From Humulus lupulus (taxonomy: Eukaryota; Streptophyta; Magnoliopsida; Rosales; Cannabaceae), in assembly GCF_963169125.1 (NCBI RefSeq), contig NC_084795.1:256923042-256987041 (forward strand): a DNA stretch of 64,000 nt. Direction: 5' to 3'. The notes under the pieces were generated by a model. It had not been told where the DNA came from. It was given only the letters and a program-made list of their open reading frames with translations, and ran no database searches. Shown here one piece after another: positions 48,166-59,790 of the stretch. Both the position numbers and the translations under genes were made by a program. Every line of letters begins with the position of its first letter. Within the stretch, counting starts at the first letter, position 1.

Positions 48166-49300
48166 AACCCAGACTAAGGCTGAGGCTAGTCCCTCGGTCG
48201 TGACAGGTCAGATTTCTAGTGCTGGTTCTTCTTTTATTACATTGATTGACTCAGGGGCTACTCATTTATTTGTATCTACTAGAATGATAGATCAGTTGTT
48301 TAGACCTAGTGAATTGTATGCTAGGGGATTTCGGAATTTGAACTGAGGAACTGGTAGTCTGTAAGAGATGGGTTAGGGTATTTCCAGTGGAGATAGACAA
48401 TAGGAAGTTGTCTATAGACCTGATTGAGTTAGTGATGGATGAATTTGATATGATCCTAGGGATGGATTTGTTATCAAAGTACTGGGCGACGATTGACTGC
48501 AAGCGTAGGATGGTAACCTTTGAACTGGAAGGGGAGGTACCCTTTGTATTCGTGGGGACAGTGAGTGGACCGTGAATACCTATGGTTTCGAAACTGAAGG
48601 ATACTGAATTAATGCAAGAGGGTTGCATATGATTCCTAGCAAACATTGTTGATACTTCTAGAGTTGTTTTGGTTGGACTGGATGAGACTAGATTAGTATG
48701 CGAGTTTCATGATATGTTTCCAACAGATTTGCCAAGGTTACCACCACACCGAGAGATCAAGTTCGTCATTGAATTGGTGCCACGGTCGGAGTCAGTATCT
48801 AGGACACCTTATAGAATGGCTCCAGCAGAGTTGAAGGAACTGAAGATTCAGTTATAGGAGTTACTAGATTTGGGATTCATCAGACTGAGATTTTCGCCGT
48901 GGGGTGCACCAATGTTGTTCGTCAAGAAGAAAGATGGATCCTTAAGGATGTGTATTGACTACAAAGAGTTTAACAAGTTGACCATCAAGAATAAGTACCC
49001 ACAGCCTAGAATCAACGACTTGTTTGACCAGCTACAGGGAAGACAATGTTCTCCAAGATCGATCTTCGATCAGGCTACCACCAATTAAGGATTAAAGAGG
49101 AAGACATACGAAAGACCGCTTTCCGCACAAGGTATGGACACTATGAATTCCTGGTTATGTACTTTGGATTAACCAATGCCCCATCAACCTTTATGGACTT
49201 AATGAATAGGGTCTTCAAGGATTATCTGGACAAGTTTGTGATCGTATTCATTGACGATATATTGGTGTACTCTCGGTTAGAGACAGAGCATGATCGTACT
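48166..49300 (+). pseudogene. protease and partial RT of element D
   Basis: Protease motif IDSGATHLFV at about 48243-48272. Then a frameshift, [46 protein letters not shown], a frameshift near 49045, [14 protein letters not shown], and the RT catalytic motif FIDDILVYS at about 49246-49272. Shortly after, at about 49300, the sequence passes directly into the middle of an LTR. Confidence 0.9.
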
Positions 49301-49624
49301 CATACTCGGCTCACTCTCCCTTTCTATGATGCTTAGAGATTTTTGAAGAAACTTGAGGATCCTAGGCTAAGGAAGTGAAGGATTGAATTCCTGGATATGT
49401 CCTTTGGATTAACCAATGCCCCAACAACCTTTTATGGACTTAATGAATAGGGTCTTCAAGGATTATCTGGACAAGTTAGTGATCGTATTAATTGATGATA
49501 TATTGGTGTACTCTTAGTAAGAGACAGAGTATTATCGTACTCATACTCGACTCACTCTCTCTCTATGATGCTTGGAGATTTTTGAAGAAACTTGAGGATC
49601 CTAGGCTAAGGATGTGAAGGATTG
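49145..49624. repeat. 240-bp tandem duplication spanning RT and LTR sequence
   Basis: Unit 1 is 49145-49384 and unit 2 is 49385-49624, each starting at a GAATTCCTGG. Each unit holds RT sequence (the FIDDILVYS region) fused to LTR sequence equivalent to 45198-45290. The ends share TGAA microhomology. In unit 2 the RT frame has stops. Confidence 0.9.
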
Positions 49625-51136
49625 AAGCTTGATGTAGTTGGGGTTGGCTCAAAGTTAAACACATCTCAGAGGTAAGATCCTAAACCCAACCTTTTCTGCT
49701 GAATTATGCCATGGATTGAAAGTTGCATGAGAATTAAGCTTTAAGTTTGATTTTGAGTGTTGGTGAGGATTAGGGAATAATTTTTAAATGGTTATGGTGC
49801 CTAGGTTGCGTGTATAGGAAATCTAAGCTCAATTATGGGTTTAATTGGTGTTTAGGAAGTGAATTAGGGGTTTAGGCTCGAGGAAAAACGCAGAAAAGAG
49901 GTTAAACTTATGGGTTTAGAGGCTCGGGCCGCGGCCCATGTTCTCAAAGAGGCTGGAGAAGCCTTTAGTTTGGCCAGGCACCACGACCCTAGGGGAGAAT
50001 TTCACGGCCCGCGTCCTTCAGCAGAGAGAGTTATGCTCTCTGACCTGTAGGTGCGCTATGGCTCTAGAGGGCATGCCATGACCCAAAATAGAAGGAAAGA
50101 GGAAATGGAGGATTTTAGCCTGAAAAGCCAAATGTTAAGGCTCGGGAAGGATCCTACTACTCAGATTAGTAGAATCCAAGGTCTTGGAGGGTAGATTAGT
50201 ATTATGAAGCTATTTATTGGCTTAAGGGTTGATGGATGCTTATTTTGAATGCATTGTGACTTGGTTTTCAACAAGGCTCAGATTAGGGGACTGTGGTTGG
50301 GATCACATTGACATATCAACTCGGGACAAAGGTAAGAAAATTGGTGTACACATAGAGCAGGGCGCAACCAAATTGTTTGTGTTTCAGGCTGCGACCGAAT
50401 TGTTTGTGTTTCAGGGCACGACCCTATTGTTTATGCTTAATATATATTGTGGATATCTGTGATTATTATGCTATGTTATGCATGTTTGTGAGTGAACGGA
50501 GAAGGCCGAGAACAACAAGAAGCCGGATACGGCAAGGGGCCGGTATTGGCATTGAGCACACTGGGTGCAGGACATTAGGGCGAGACCTTCCTAGGGTGTT
50601 GTATCCACCCTCTCGGTGAAGACCACAAACATAGGGCCTCGTAAATTGCTTTGGATGGCGTAGGCCGCTATGTGTTTAGCTCGGTTGCTGTTTTGTTGTA
50701 TACTGTGAATGGTTATGTTATATGTTGGGTATTCTTGCTGGACTTCGGCTCACGGGTGCACTATGGGGCAGGTAAGGGCAAAGGGAAGGTCGACCAACCA
50801 TGAGTACGGAGAGCGTGGAGCGACGAGTACATGTTCGGCCTTCCTGGCTGCCACGACCAGGGTTATTTTTGGGAAAAGTCCTGTGTTCACTTGTTTTGTC
50901 ACCTAGGACGACTATACTTATATTTTTGAGTTGTAATAAATTCTCTAAAACCTATTTTGGGATCCTAACTGTATAATTTTTTATGATTTCAATGAATGTC
51001 CAAATTTTTATAATTAATGTCGTTAAATGGGTTTTATTTCAATTTAGTCACACGTTTAACCTAAAACCTCGATTAGCAAGTTAATGGCACATTTTTAACT
51101 CACATAGTAATGACTCTAAGGTAGTAGGGCATTACA
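49625..51136 (+). repeat. 3' LTR of element D, 5'-truncated
   Basis: Collinear with 45291-46774 of the 5' LTR and ends GGGCATTACA. The 27-bp GGGC..GACC repeat has three units here (50358-50438), against two in the 5' LTR. Confidence 0.9.
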
Positions 51137-51141
51137 AAGAT

Positions 51142-51990
51142 GCTATAAGTGAATGCCGATGTGTTTCACAGGTCTCACAATGCTTCTAACCTCTAAAACG
51201 TTCCTTTGGCCAATGTTTTACTATTTCTTTCTTAACTAAATCCTACATGATCCCATCACTCCCCATAATGGGACCTTGAACACCACCTGGAGAAATCTAA
51301 ACTTATCCCTTTCGGAACCTTACTCGTAATCCCCGCTTCCTCAGCCTCGGTAATATCAACAAAAAATGTTACTTGTGTTTTATTTTTATCTTGAAGTAGT
51401 CCAAAACATTCTAGATCGATCCAAATACGACTCGTCCACACCATCCTCGTACTCTTTACTTGTTGAATTTACATGGGTCGCTGGAGCATTGGTCAGTTCA
51501 AGAGCCTTCATTGGAAATCCATCACATCATACTTGGTGCGAGAGGTAATTCTTGAAAGGTCTCTTTCCCTTATCCTCAACTGGAAATAACAAGATCAAGG
51601 GTCAATTCGTGAGAGCATTGTCCTACCTTTCAACCAGAAAAATGAATCATCAATCCTTCTTAATGGATACCTATTCTTGACAATTACTTACTCAGATGTC
51701 CATATACGGTACACGTTCTCGCAGATTTGGCCTTCTTCTTACCAAATGGTGTTGAAATATCCCATGGTGACAAGCTTCATATAATAAACCCCCAAGTCGA
51801 GTAACTTCTTTGATTGATCCTTTAATTCTTTCCACTCAATTGGTGCCATTCTGTATGATGCCTTAGATATCGGTTCTATTCCTAAATTAGTCCCGTAGCA
51901 TACTAAATTCCTAGACTCGACAACAATCCTAGCGAATCCTCATAAACCCATTTGAAACCTCACTAGTTGATCCAGTGTTCCTCTGGTCTG
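51142..51990 (-). pseudogene. reverse transcriptase of element C
   Basis: Collinear with B on the minus strand: 51165-51230 matches the ...[11 protein letters not shown] region, 51650-51760 the RT N-terminal CIDYRELNK / FVKKKDGS region, and 51830-51900 the APYRM / IELALG region. Heavily mutated, with many stops. Confidence 0.7.
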
Positions 51991-53541
51991 ACTGATATAG
52001 CCCTGCTGGTAACTACCACAATAACTAGGAATCTCGTGAAAGCAACTGGTCCTTTCCTTTTAAACTTAGAAGTCACCATATTTTCTTACGGTCCATGGTT
52101 GTCCCTTATTTTGCAAACTAATCTATATTTAGGATCATATCAAAATCCTCATATAACCATCTCAATCAATTTTACTACTAACTCTCTACCAGTAGTACTT
52201 TTAGCCATCTCCTGAAAACTACCAACTTTCCCTGGAAGATACTAAGATCTCAAGCCCCATAATGTAATAATCATATAGTATGTACAACATATTTATGTCT
52301 CTACTAAGAAATGCGTAATACCATAATCAATCAGTACAGTATAAAAGATCAAGAACTAGAAAGTTGATATGTCGCCTCTGAAGGACCAGCCTCCGGCTCT
52401 GACTGGGTCGAGATGGATACTTGGGCTAGAGTCGAACTATATGTACTCCTTGGTTCTTCCTTCTTCGATCTCGGGGAATCATTCTTAAAATGCCCAAATA
52501 TTCCACATAGTAAACATGCCTTAAATTGACATTCTCCCAAATGGCATCTCTTGCATCTGATGCATACTAGATAAGTTCTCCAGGCCTCATTGGCGCCCTG
52601 ACGGCCACCCTGGGTACCTGAATCATTCCGTCAGGACTAGGGCTAGTAGAACTGTCAAGGGTCTTTCTTTCTTTTTTGGTTTCTTGGGCCTTCGCCCCTA
52701 CCAGATCCCACAATTTGGGGTACCATTGTCTGAGCTTCTTTTCCTATGGTGCTCCTACTCCATATCTCATCTCATGAGTTCCCAACAGCAAGGGCCATCC
52801 CTACCGCCTAAGGGTAGGTAGAAATCTCATGTATTAGAGTGATCTTAACGCTCTAGGCCATCTCAGTGTTCAATCATCAAATGAATCGCTCATTTTGGAC
52901 CACATCTGTTGGTACCAAATCAAAAGCGAATTTTGCCAACCTATCAAATTCATTGACATATTATGTCACTATCTTACTACGCTGAACCACGTTCATAAAC
53001 TCATTGGTCTTCGCAATTCGAACTACGTCACAGTAGTAACTCTCGTTGAACAATTGTCTGAATTCTTCCCAATCCATCATGACAACATTTTAGGTCTGGG
53101 ATACCACTTCCCACAACATTCGGGCATCCTCCTGCATCATGTACGTGGCACAAGCCACTCTATCATTGCCTACCACTCCCATATAGTCAAGGATGGTGTT
53201 AATTACGCCCATCCACTGTTCAGCTCTAAACAGATCAAAGCCTCCCTTGAAAACTAGAGGATAATGCTTCTAGAATCCTTCATATAGTAGCTCCCATATG
53301 TTCCCATCCTCAAGTTGAACCAAAACTGGTGCCATTGTTGTCAAAACATACGGAGTAGCGTCCCCTGACAGAACCCGCTGTCTCAACCACCTAATCTCTT
53401 CCTCTTGCTTTTGCAATCTTGCTTGCATGCCAGCAAACATCTGCTACCAATTCCAGGGGCAGATGGAGTGTTCTGGCTCCGACTATCATCCGCAACCCCG
53501 ATATTAACAATGCATGGTCCCATTAATTGCCTTGGATACAT
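51991..53541 (-). pseudogene. protease and gag of element C
   Basis: The start codon is near 53541 (MYPRQLMG). The capsid region at 52890-53300 is similar to B, and the zinc knuckle is CLLCGIFGHFKNDSP (about 52470-52515), with serine in place of the fourth cysteine. The protease region at 52080-52330 matches B in order but is broken. Confidence 0.75.
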
Positions 53542-53882
53542 AACTTCTGAATCTGTCTGCAATCAATAACTTAACCTATCAGGCATGATAATCATATCTG
53601 GAACTATCCCATGAGAAAATCCAAACAATACAATAACCACATATAGTATGCATACCAAGACACAGGTCTATAACATTCATGCATCAATTATTAGGCCTTA
53701 CTCCCACAAGATACATTTATATATGTCATGCTCTTTATTCTAGCTTGTAGATAAGGCACATATGTTCAATTAAGCAGTTATGTACATTATCACATTATTA
53801 GATACCAAACCGTGAGTTAAGCTTATCTTTAGCGGCGAGTGTACATGCCCAGCCAGTCTTCAGGAACCCTTAACCCTAGACT
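53542..53882 (-). other. untranslated leader of element C
   Basis: Non-coding, homologous to the leaders of A and B (shared GTGTACATGCCCAGCCAGTC block near 53839). Confidence 0.75.
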
Positions 53883-53894
53883 GCTCTGACACCA
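53883..53894 (-). other. primer binding site of element C
   Basis: The minus strand reads TGGTGTCAGAGC, one mismatch to the initiator tRNA-Met site. Confidence 0.85.
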
Positions 53895-53897
53895 AGT

Positions 53898-56111
53898 TGT
53901 AACACCCTAGTTAGCCAAGATTGTTACACTGTGTGTTTAAAATGGTCTTTAACTCGCTAAACGAGTCATTTGGCATAAATGTGTAATTAAAAACTAAACC
54001 AAGGTTAGGTATTAAAATTTTTTGTCAATGAAGTAATCATTTTTCATTAAACATGTTTCGTTTATACATGGGACCCCAAAAGTGGTTATAGACTGATAAA
54101 AGACAAATAAAATACACACTAGTCATCCTAGGGGAAAAACTGAGTTATACCCTAGTTCCTGCAGAGCTATCCCAGTCGTGGCGGTCGAGTAGGCTGCATA
54201 TGTCCCCCGAAGCTCTCCAACTCATGGTTGGTCCAACTTACCCTTGCCCTTACCTACACCACAAAGCACCAGTGAGCCAAGGCTCAGCAAGAAAACTTAA
54301 ATAAACATATTCAATAATTTACAAAATATAAACAGCAAGCTTAGCAGCCATAGTCCGCTCAAACAAAAACATAATACAATTTAGCAATCAATGAGTTAGA
54401 CAAGTGCAATCGGACTTCTGAATATTTAGGTGACGTTCCGGCCCGACTCTCTTAGGCCGAGATCTCAAATCGTACTGCCAATTGCGGCTCTCTTAGGCCG
54501 AGCTGCGTTTTGCATGCTTGATGTCGACCCCGACGCCCTTAGGCCAGGCTTTCAAATTAGATATAATCAAACATATTGATTGCATAATACACAATCAAAT
54601 GCAACATATACAAGCATGCCTAATCGAATAATCACATTTATAACCACAGTCATATCTATTAATAGGGGTCCTAGCCCCGATTACAACCCGGGTGCAGTTT
54701 TCTTATCTCGAGTCTTGAGTGGATAGTGTATGGAAATCCCGAGCATGATCCCTATTCCCGAGCCCTAGCGGTATAACCTAGTCACAAGGCAATAACGATA
54801 ATCATCAAGATCTAAATTAATTATAATCTTCTAAATTATGTACCAGCCACTGGGACCTCGAATTCTACTAAACCGGGTAGTAGAATCCTTCCCGAGCCTT
54901 TAGATTTGAGTTACAAAGCATAAAATCCCTATTTGGAAAAAATTCCCTATTTCAGACGCGACACCCCTCAAAAGCGTCGTGGCCCCCTACAATTCAGTGA
55001 GCATCCTAAGTCCATTTCCTGGACACGCGTCGCGACGTAACTCACCTAGCGGCGCAGCACTAAGGCAGTTCAGCGAACACCTTAGGCCTCTGAGTTCACG
55101 CGGGCTGTGATGCTCTAAGAACAGCACCATGACGCGAGCATGCGAACTCAAAATTTCCATACACCTCAATACTACATTCAGATCAGTACAAACATCTAAA
55201 AACTTAACCAAAAACCTCCTAGAACTAAGAATTCAGAAAGAACTTTTAAAACCACAAAACTTTAAAAATTCAAAACCTAAAACTTCAGATTTCCTATGGT
55301 TGAATCGTTCCTAGCTTCTCCCTTAGGCTTAGAAGCTCCCAGCTCCACTGAGCTTCAATTTTCCCAACAATCCTTGCCCCGAAATTTAAAGATTAAGTGT
55401 TTCCCCTTTCAATTTGCCAAAGCTTTCCCATAGCGAGTGAGAGAGAACAAACGAGGGAGAGAGAGAGACTGAGTGTGTTTTGTGTTTTTTTGTTGTTTCT
55501 CAAGGCTTCCTAATCCTCTAAGTGGCTAAGGTAGTCAAAGGCTAGGAAAAAGTCCAAATTTTCCTTGGCCTTAACCTTGGTTCTCTAGCTCCCCCAAGCA
55601 CAAAATCGTCTTTGTACCCCATTTCCAGCTAATCCTCAAGTAGACCTACAAATACCCAATTAGTCCCAACATACTCAAATGATCACCAAATAACTACCGA
55701 TCACTTGATAAATCCCGACTACGCACAAAGTTTTCCAAATATACCCCAAGACTCACCCCGAGCCGGGTATTTGACCCTGTTGCGACTTTTCCGCTAATTT
55801 GTCCACTAGGATCGCCTCTAGCCACACATCTCAAATATATACACATAACATTGTCGTCTCACTCATAAATCTTATATAATACAAATATACCCTCAATGGG
55901 TCAAAAATTACAAATATTCCATGATTAACAAAATAGGCCCACATGCATATTTAATACACACAAACATGAATAAATACTCATATCACCATATAAATAATAT
56001 ATGCCACATAATCACACATATATTCAATGAATTTCATATATAACTCTGATTATGCCCTCCTGACACGGTAATCAAGGCACTAAGCCTTATTAGCAAATTT
56101 GGGACGTTACA
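53898..56111 (-). repeat. 5' LTR of element C (2,214 bp)
   Basis: TGTAACACCC...GGGACGTTACA. It pairs with 28859-31116 but is clearly diverged. Right neighbour is a copia RT on the minus strand. Confidence 0.9.
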
Positions 56112-56320
56112 TACTTGGAGTTCTGCATCGCATACTTCGCAAGTATTTTATCTATATAAGATGCTTGAGACAATGCCAACAACTTCTTCTTGCACTCACG
56201 AATTAATCGTATCCCAAGAATGTAGTCTGCCTCTCCCAAATCTTTCATCTAGATTTGGTTAGCTAGCCAGAATTTTACGTCAAATAATTTATTCACATGA
56301 GTAATATACCATCTACGTAT
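56112..56320 (-). pseudogene. copia H reverse transcriptase, 3' part
   Basis: The minus strand codes MKDLGEADYILGIRLIREC and LALSQASYIDKILAKYAMQ, conserved RT end motifs of Ty1/copia, with a few stops. It joins in frame with 58228 onward once the solo LTR and one TSD copy are left out: the joint then reads VAFLVLYVDGILL, the catalytic region with YVDG where YVDD is usual. Confidence 0.85.
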
Positions 56321-57465
56321 AATACTGTAATGACCCACTACTCTAGACTTATTGGACCATTAACGAAACTCTACATAAAACTTACATTTTTGCAAAAATA
56401 CCATAATTTATCAGAAACTTGTAGAAACAAAGTTTACTTTCATAAAATAAGTAGGATATGGGTACCCATTGTCTTTAAAACAAAAATAACTTAAAAACTA
56501 AAAAGAGTTCCATAGAAAATGCGGAAAATACATTTAAAACCATAAAAACATAAACAAGACTACATCCTCGAATCGAATAACGCTCGGCCCCCTTGACTCC
56601 ATTCACCATCGATACACATCCTCTAAGCGTCACGAATCTTACCGCCTCTAAAGCTTATTTCCTGCACATAAACAGAAAGGAATGAGCCTAATGCCCAGCA
56701 AGGAAAAATCTAACACATAGTCATAAACATAAACATAATTTCATAATAACGTAAAGACATATCATAACACATAATTCACTTATTATAATGGCCATTATTA
56801 CTTGGGGTCCCATAGACTAAACAAGCTTATGCCCATGAGATTAGTGGGGTCCTACCAGCTAAATAGGCTTATGCCCACAATCTTTTTGGGGTCTTGTTAG
56901 TCAAATAGGGCATATGCCCAAGCCTACAACATACACATGCACAACATATTCATAACATACCCATATCATATCATAACACAAAAGATAACATAAACATGAA
57001 CATATATATTCTAGCCTATTTTCCTTACCAAAGTTACCGGGATTATGGACTGAGTTGGGACTTTTGGAACACTCCTAAAACCATAAGAAAGAGTGAGTCT
57101 AAAGAAAGGAGATGAAATGAAAGAGATGGAAAGACTAAACCATAAAAACATACTTACCAACTTATATGCTTAAGAGCTTGGATTCCCTAACCAAAATAAG
57201 AATAAGGTTAGGGGACTGAGTAGAAGGTTTTGAAATAACATAAAATACAGAAAGGAACTAGAGTTTTGGGTTTACCTCAAAGATTGCAAGATCAATCTAA
57301 CCTTCACCGAAATACTATAGAACTCACTTCCCAAAGTGTTTGATAAGCTTATGATGTTTAAGCTTATAGTTTTTCCCCAAACCAAGTGTTTACACTCTCA
57401 CACTCACTTAACACTAGCAGCTTCTGAACTTAGAGCAAATGGTGAATAATGGCTGGGTACTAGGT

Positions 57466-57476
57466 CCTATTTATAG
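57466..57476 (-). promoter_or_regulatory. TATA box of the solo LTR
   Basis: The minus strand reads CTATAAATAGG; the GC-rich palindromic block lies about 180-310 bp away on its upstream side. Confidence 0.6.
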
Positions 57477-57657
57477 AGTTTGGGAATGAAAATATCTTGA
57501 TTTTACTTGAATAAAAATAATGGCTTTTTAGGTGAAAATCATTTGAATAATCGTTCAGCAGAGGCTGAAGACTCGTTCACAAGATGCTGGACTGTTGAAG
57601 GAGTTTGAATGGCTGAAAGGAAATGAATTCAAAAGAGTTTGAATCCATGCTGAAGGA

Positions 57658-57785
57658 GGCGATATATCGCCCCCTGTAGGCGATATATCGCCTGGGCCAG
57701 TATGCCCGAGGCGACCGTGCATCGTTTCGTGTTTTCCGTATCTACGTGCTGCGACATATCGCCCCCTATAGCTGCGATATATCGG
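57658..57785. repeat. cluster of GGCGATATATCGCC palindromes
   Basis: Perfect 14-bp palindromes at 57658-57671 and 57679-57692. Looser forms GCGACATATCGCC and GCGATATATCGG lie near 57750 and 57772. Confidence 0.9.
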
Positions 57786-58227
57786 CACACGCTGAATATT
57801 TAAACACGAAATTACACATTTTTAGCTAAGTTTGAATGGAGTAAACAGCCTTGACTAAGCCCTCAACGTACTCAAAGCTGCTGACTGACCCTATAACATT
57901 CAAACTTTACTCCTTATTATATTTAATCCTCAAAAATCTTAATCCTTAATTACCATTCAAAACATGTGCTTAAAATCCTATTGGTTGATGTCTAAACCTT
58001 ATAATATAATAATATAATCCTTAATATCAGTCACATTAATCAAACCTTAGGTTATACTTAATATTCTTAAACTATAGGTTAAACTTAGAAAATCTATAAG
58101 TACTACTATGAGTGTCCAAATAACTCCCGGTCTGAACCAAAAATCCAAAGTAACAAAGATAATGCTATAAATACTATCATACTACTATCTATCTTAGCTA
58201 AGTAAAGTTCTTGGAATCTACAAATAC

Positions 58228-58800
58228 TAGAAAGGCCACTTTGTCCTTGTCAATTTGCATGTATACACAAGGCTCATCGACAATTTGATTAAAACCACAA
58301 GATTTAACAAATTGGTTAAATCCTATGTTCCATGATCAAGTGATGCTTGCTTGAGTGATGCTTGCTTAAGTCCATAATGGTCATTCAAAAAAACCATTTT
58401 GACGTCCATTTGCCAAATCTCATAATAAAATTGATTGGAAATGGATAAAGAGGATCCATATGGATTTTATCACGGCCACATGAGAAAATATTTTTTCATA
58501 ATCCACACCTTCTTTCTGTATGTAGCCTTTAGCTACTGGCCTCAGTTTGAAAGTCTTTACTTTTCCATCAAATCCTTTCTTTCTCTTTTATATCCATTTC
58601 ACCCAATGAGTTTTAGATTTTAAGGCGGATCTACAAGTTCCCAAACTAGGTTGGAGTACATACTCCATCTTGAGTTTCATATCTTTAAGCCATTGTTCCT
58701 TATTAGGAACATTCATCGCTTGATCGAAAGTCAACGGGTCATCAACATTGTCATCAGATATTGTAGTTTGTGCTTCTTTGAATCTAGTGTCACGAACGAG
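58228..58800 (-). pseudogene. copia H reverse transcriptase, 5' part
   Basis: The minus strand shows EQWLKDMKLKMEYVLQ (about 58660-58705), YYEIWQMDVKMVFLND (about 58387-58435) and FNQIVDEPCVYMQIDKDKV (about 58243-58300), in RT order. Stops and frameshifts separate them. A short direct repeat (gatgcttgcttgagt / gatgcttgcttaagt) near 58345-58370 has expanded a few codons. Confidence 0.85.
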
Positions 58801-59600
58801 TTGTCTTACAACCCTCCTACTACAACAGACTACTGTAGTATCCTTGTTTGGAACTGTGGTCTATTTTGTTCCAACATCTAAAGTTGGTTGTGGTGTGATC
58901 TTATCACTAAGTAACTTCTTGAGTACAACCTTACTTCGAGGTTTGAAGTCCCTCACATAGTCTTCATCCAGAAAGGTAGCATTTGTCAATACAAATATTT
59001 TCTTTTCTACCCAACTATAGAAGTAGCCTCCTCTAGTGCCTCTAGGGTATCCAACAATCAAACATACTTAAGAACTAGGTTCCAACTTCCCGGCCTTAGC
59101 TTTTATCACATGTGTTATAGATCCCCATATAAGCACATGCCTCAATTTTGAGGGTGTCTTAGCTACAAACTTAGATGGAAATAGGTTTAAGATGTATGCA
59201 GCTGTTTGTAAGGAATATCCCCAAAATGATAGGGGCAACGATGACTACCTGAAACATTGATCTCATCATGTCCAGCAAAGTCCTATTCCTCTTTTCTGCA
59301 ACATGATTTTTTTGCGGGGTGCCTGGTGCACTGAGATGTAAAAAAATTCCATGCTCTATCAAGAAATCTTCTAATTATTTGTCAAGATATTCCCCACCTC
59401 GATATGATCATAACATTTTAAGGGTTTTGCCTAACTGATTTTTAGCTTTGGTTCAGAATTCTCTATACTTTTTATAGGTTTCTGATTTCCTTTACATTAG
59501 GTATACGTAATCATATCTTGAGTACTCATCAATGAAGGGGACATAACAATCATAACAACCTTGAGCTTGTGCATTCATTGGACCACAAAAGTATGTGTGA
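58801..59600 (-). pseudogene. copia H integrase
   Basis: On the minus strand: core end HGIFLHLSAPGTPQKNHVAE and KRNRTLLDMMRSM (59171-59362), then VGYPRGTRGGYFYS and NATFLDEDYVRDFKPRS (58861-59061), the typical integrase C-terminal part of copia. 59400-59560 holds the degraded first half of the core. Frames are broken between these parts. Confidence 0.85.
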
Positions 59601-59601
59601 A

Positions 59602-59790
59602 TTAACTTAAGAGGTTTTTTTTGGCTCTAACACCTTTAGAGGAGAAAGGCCTTTTGGTCATCTTTCCTTCTAAACAATATTCACAAACCAATAGAGTTCC
59701 GACCATTAACTCACTTAAATTCCCGTCCTTAATTAGTCTTTGAATCCCATCTAAGTTAATATGACCTAGTCTTAGGTGCCAAAGATACAT
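59602..59790 (-). pseudogene. copia H pre-integrase domain
   Basis: MYLWHLRLGHINLDGIQRLI followed by CEYCLEGKMTKRPFSSK: the GAG-pre-integrase domain, with the zinc-binding cysteines of the integrase N-terminus. Open for 62 codons. Confidence 0.85.

Larger units (their letters stand above)
44591..51136 (+). mobile_element. Tekay-type element D, internally deleted
   Basis: Bounded by near-identical TSDs aacat (44586-44590) and aagat (51137-51141). 5' LTR, PBS, leader, gag, protease and the first half of RT are present. The rest of RT, RNase H, integrase and the first ~607 bp of the 3' LTR are deleted. A later 240-bp tandem duplication spans the deletion joint. Inserted in the RNase H gene of element C. 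Confidence 0.9.
56326..58222 (-). repeat. solo LTR (1,897 bp) inside a copia RT gene
   Basis: Starts TGTAATGACC, ends GGAATCTACA, TSD aatac at 56321-56325 and 58223-58227. A TATA box on the minus strand at 57466-57476 (CTATAAATAGG) gives the orientation. Positions 57658-57785 hold the palindrome GGCGATATATCGCC twice, plus two looser copies. No internal sequence is left. Confidence 0.9.
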
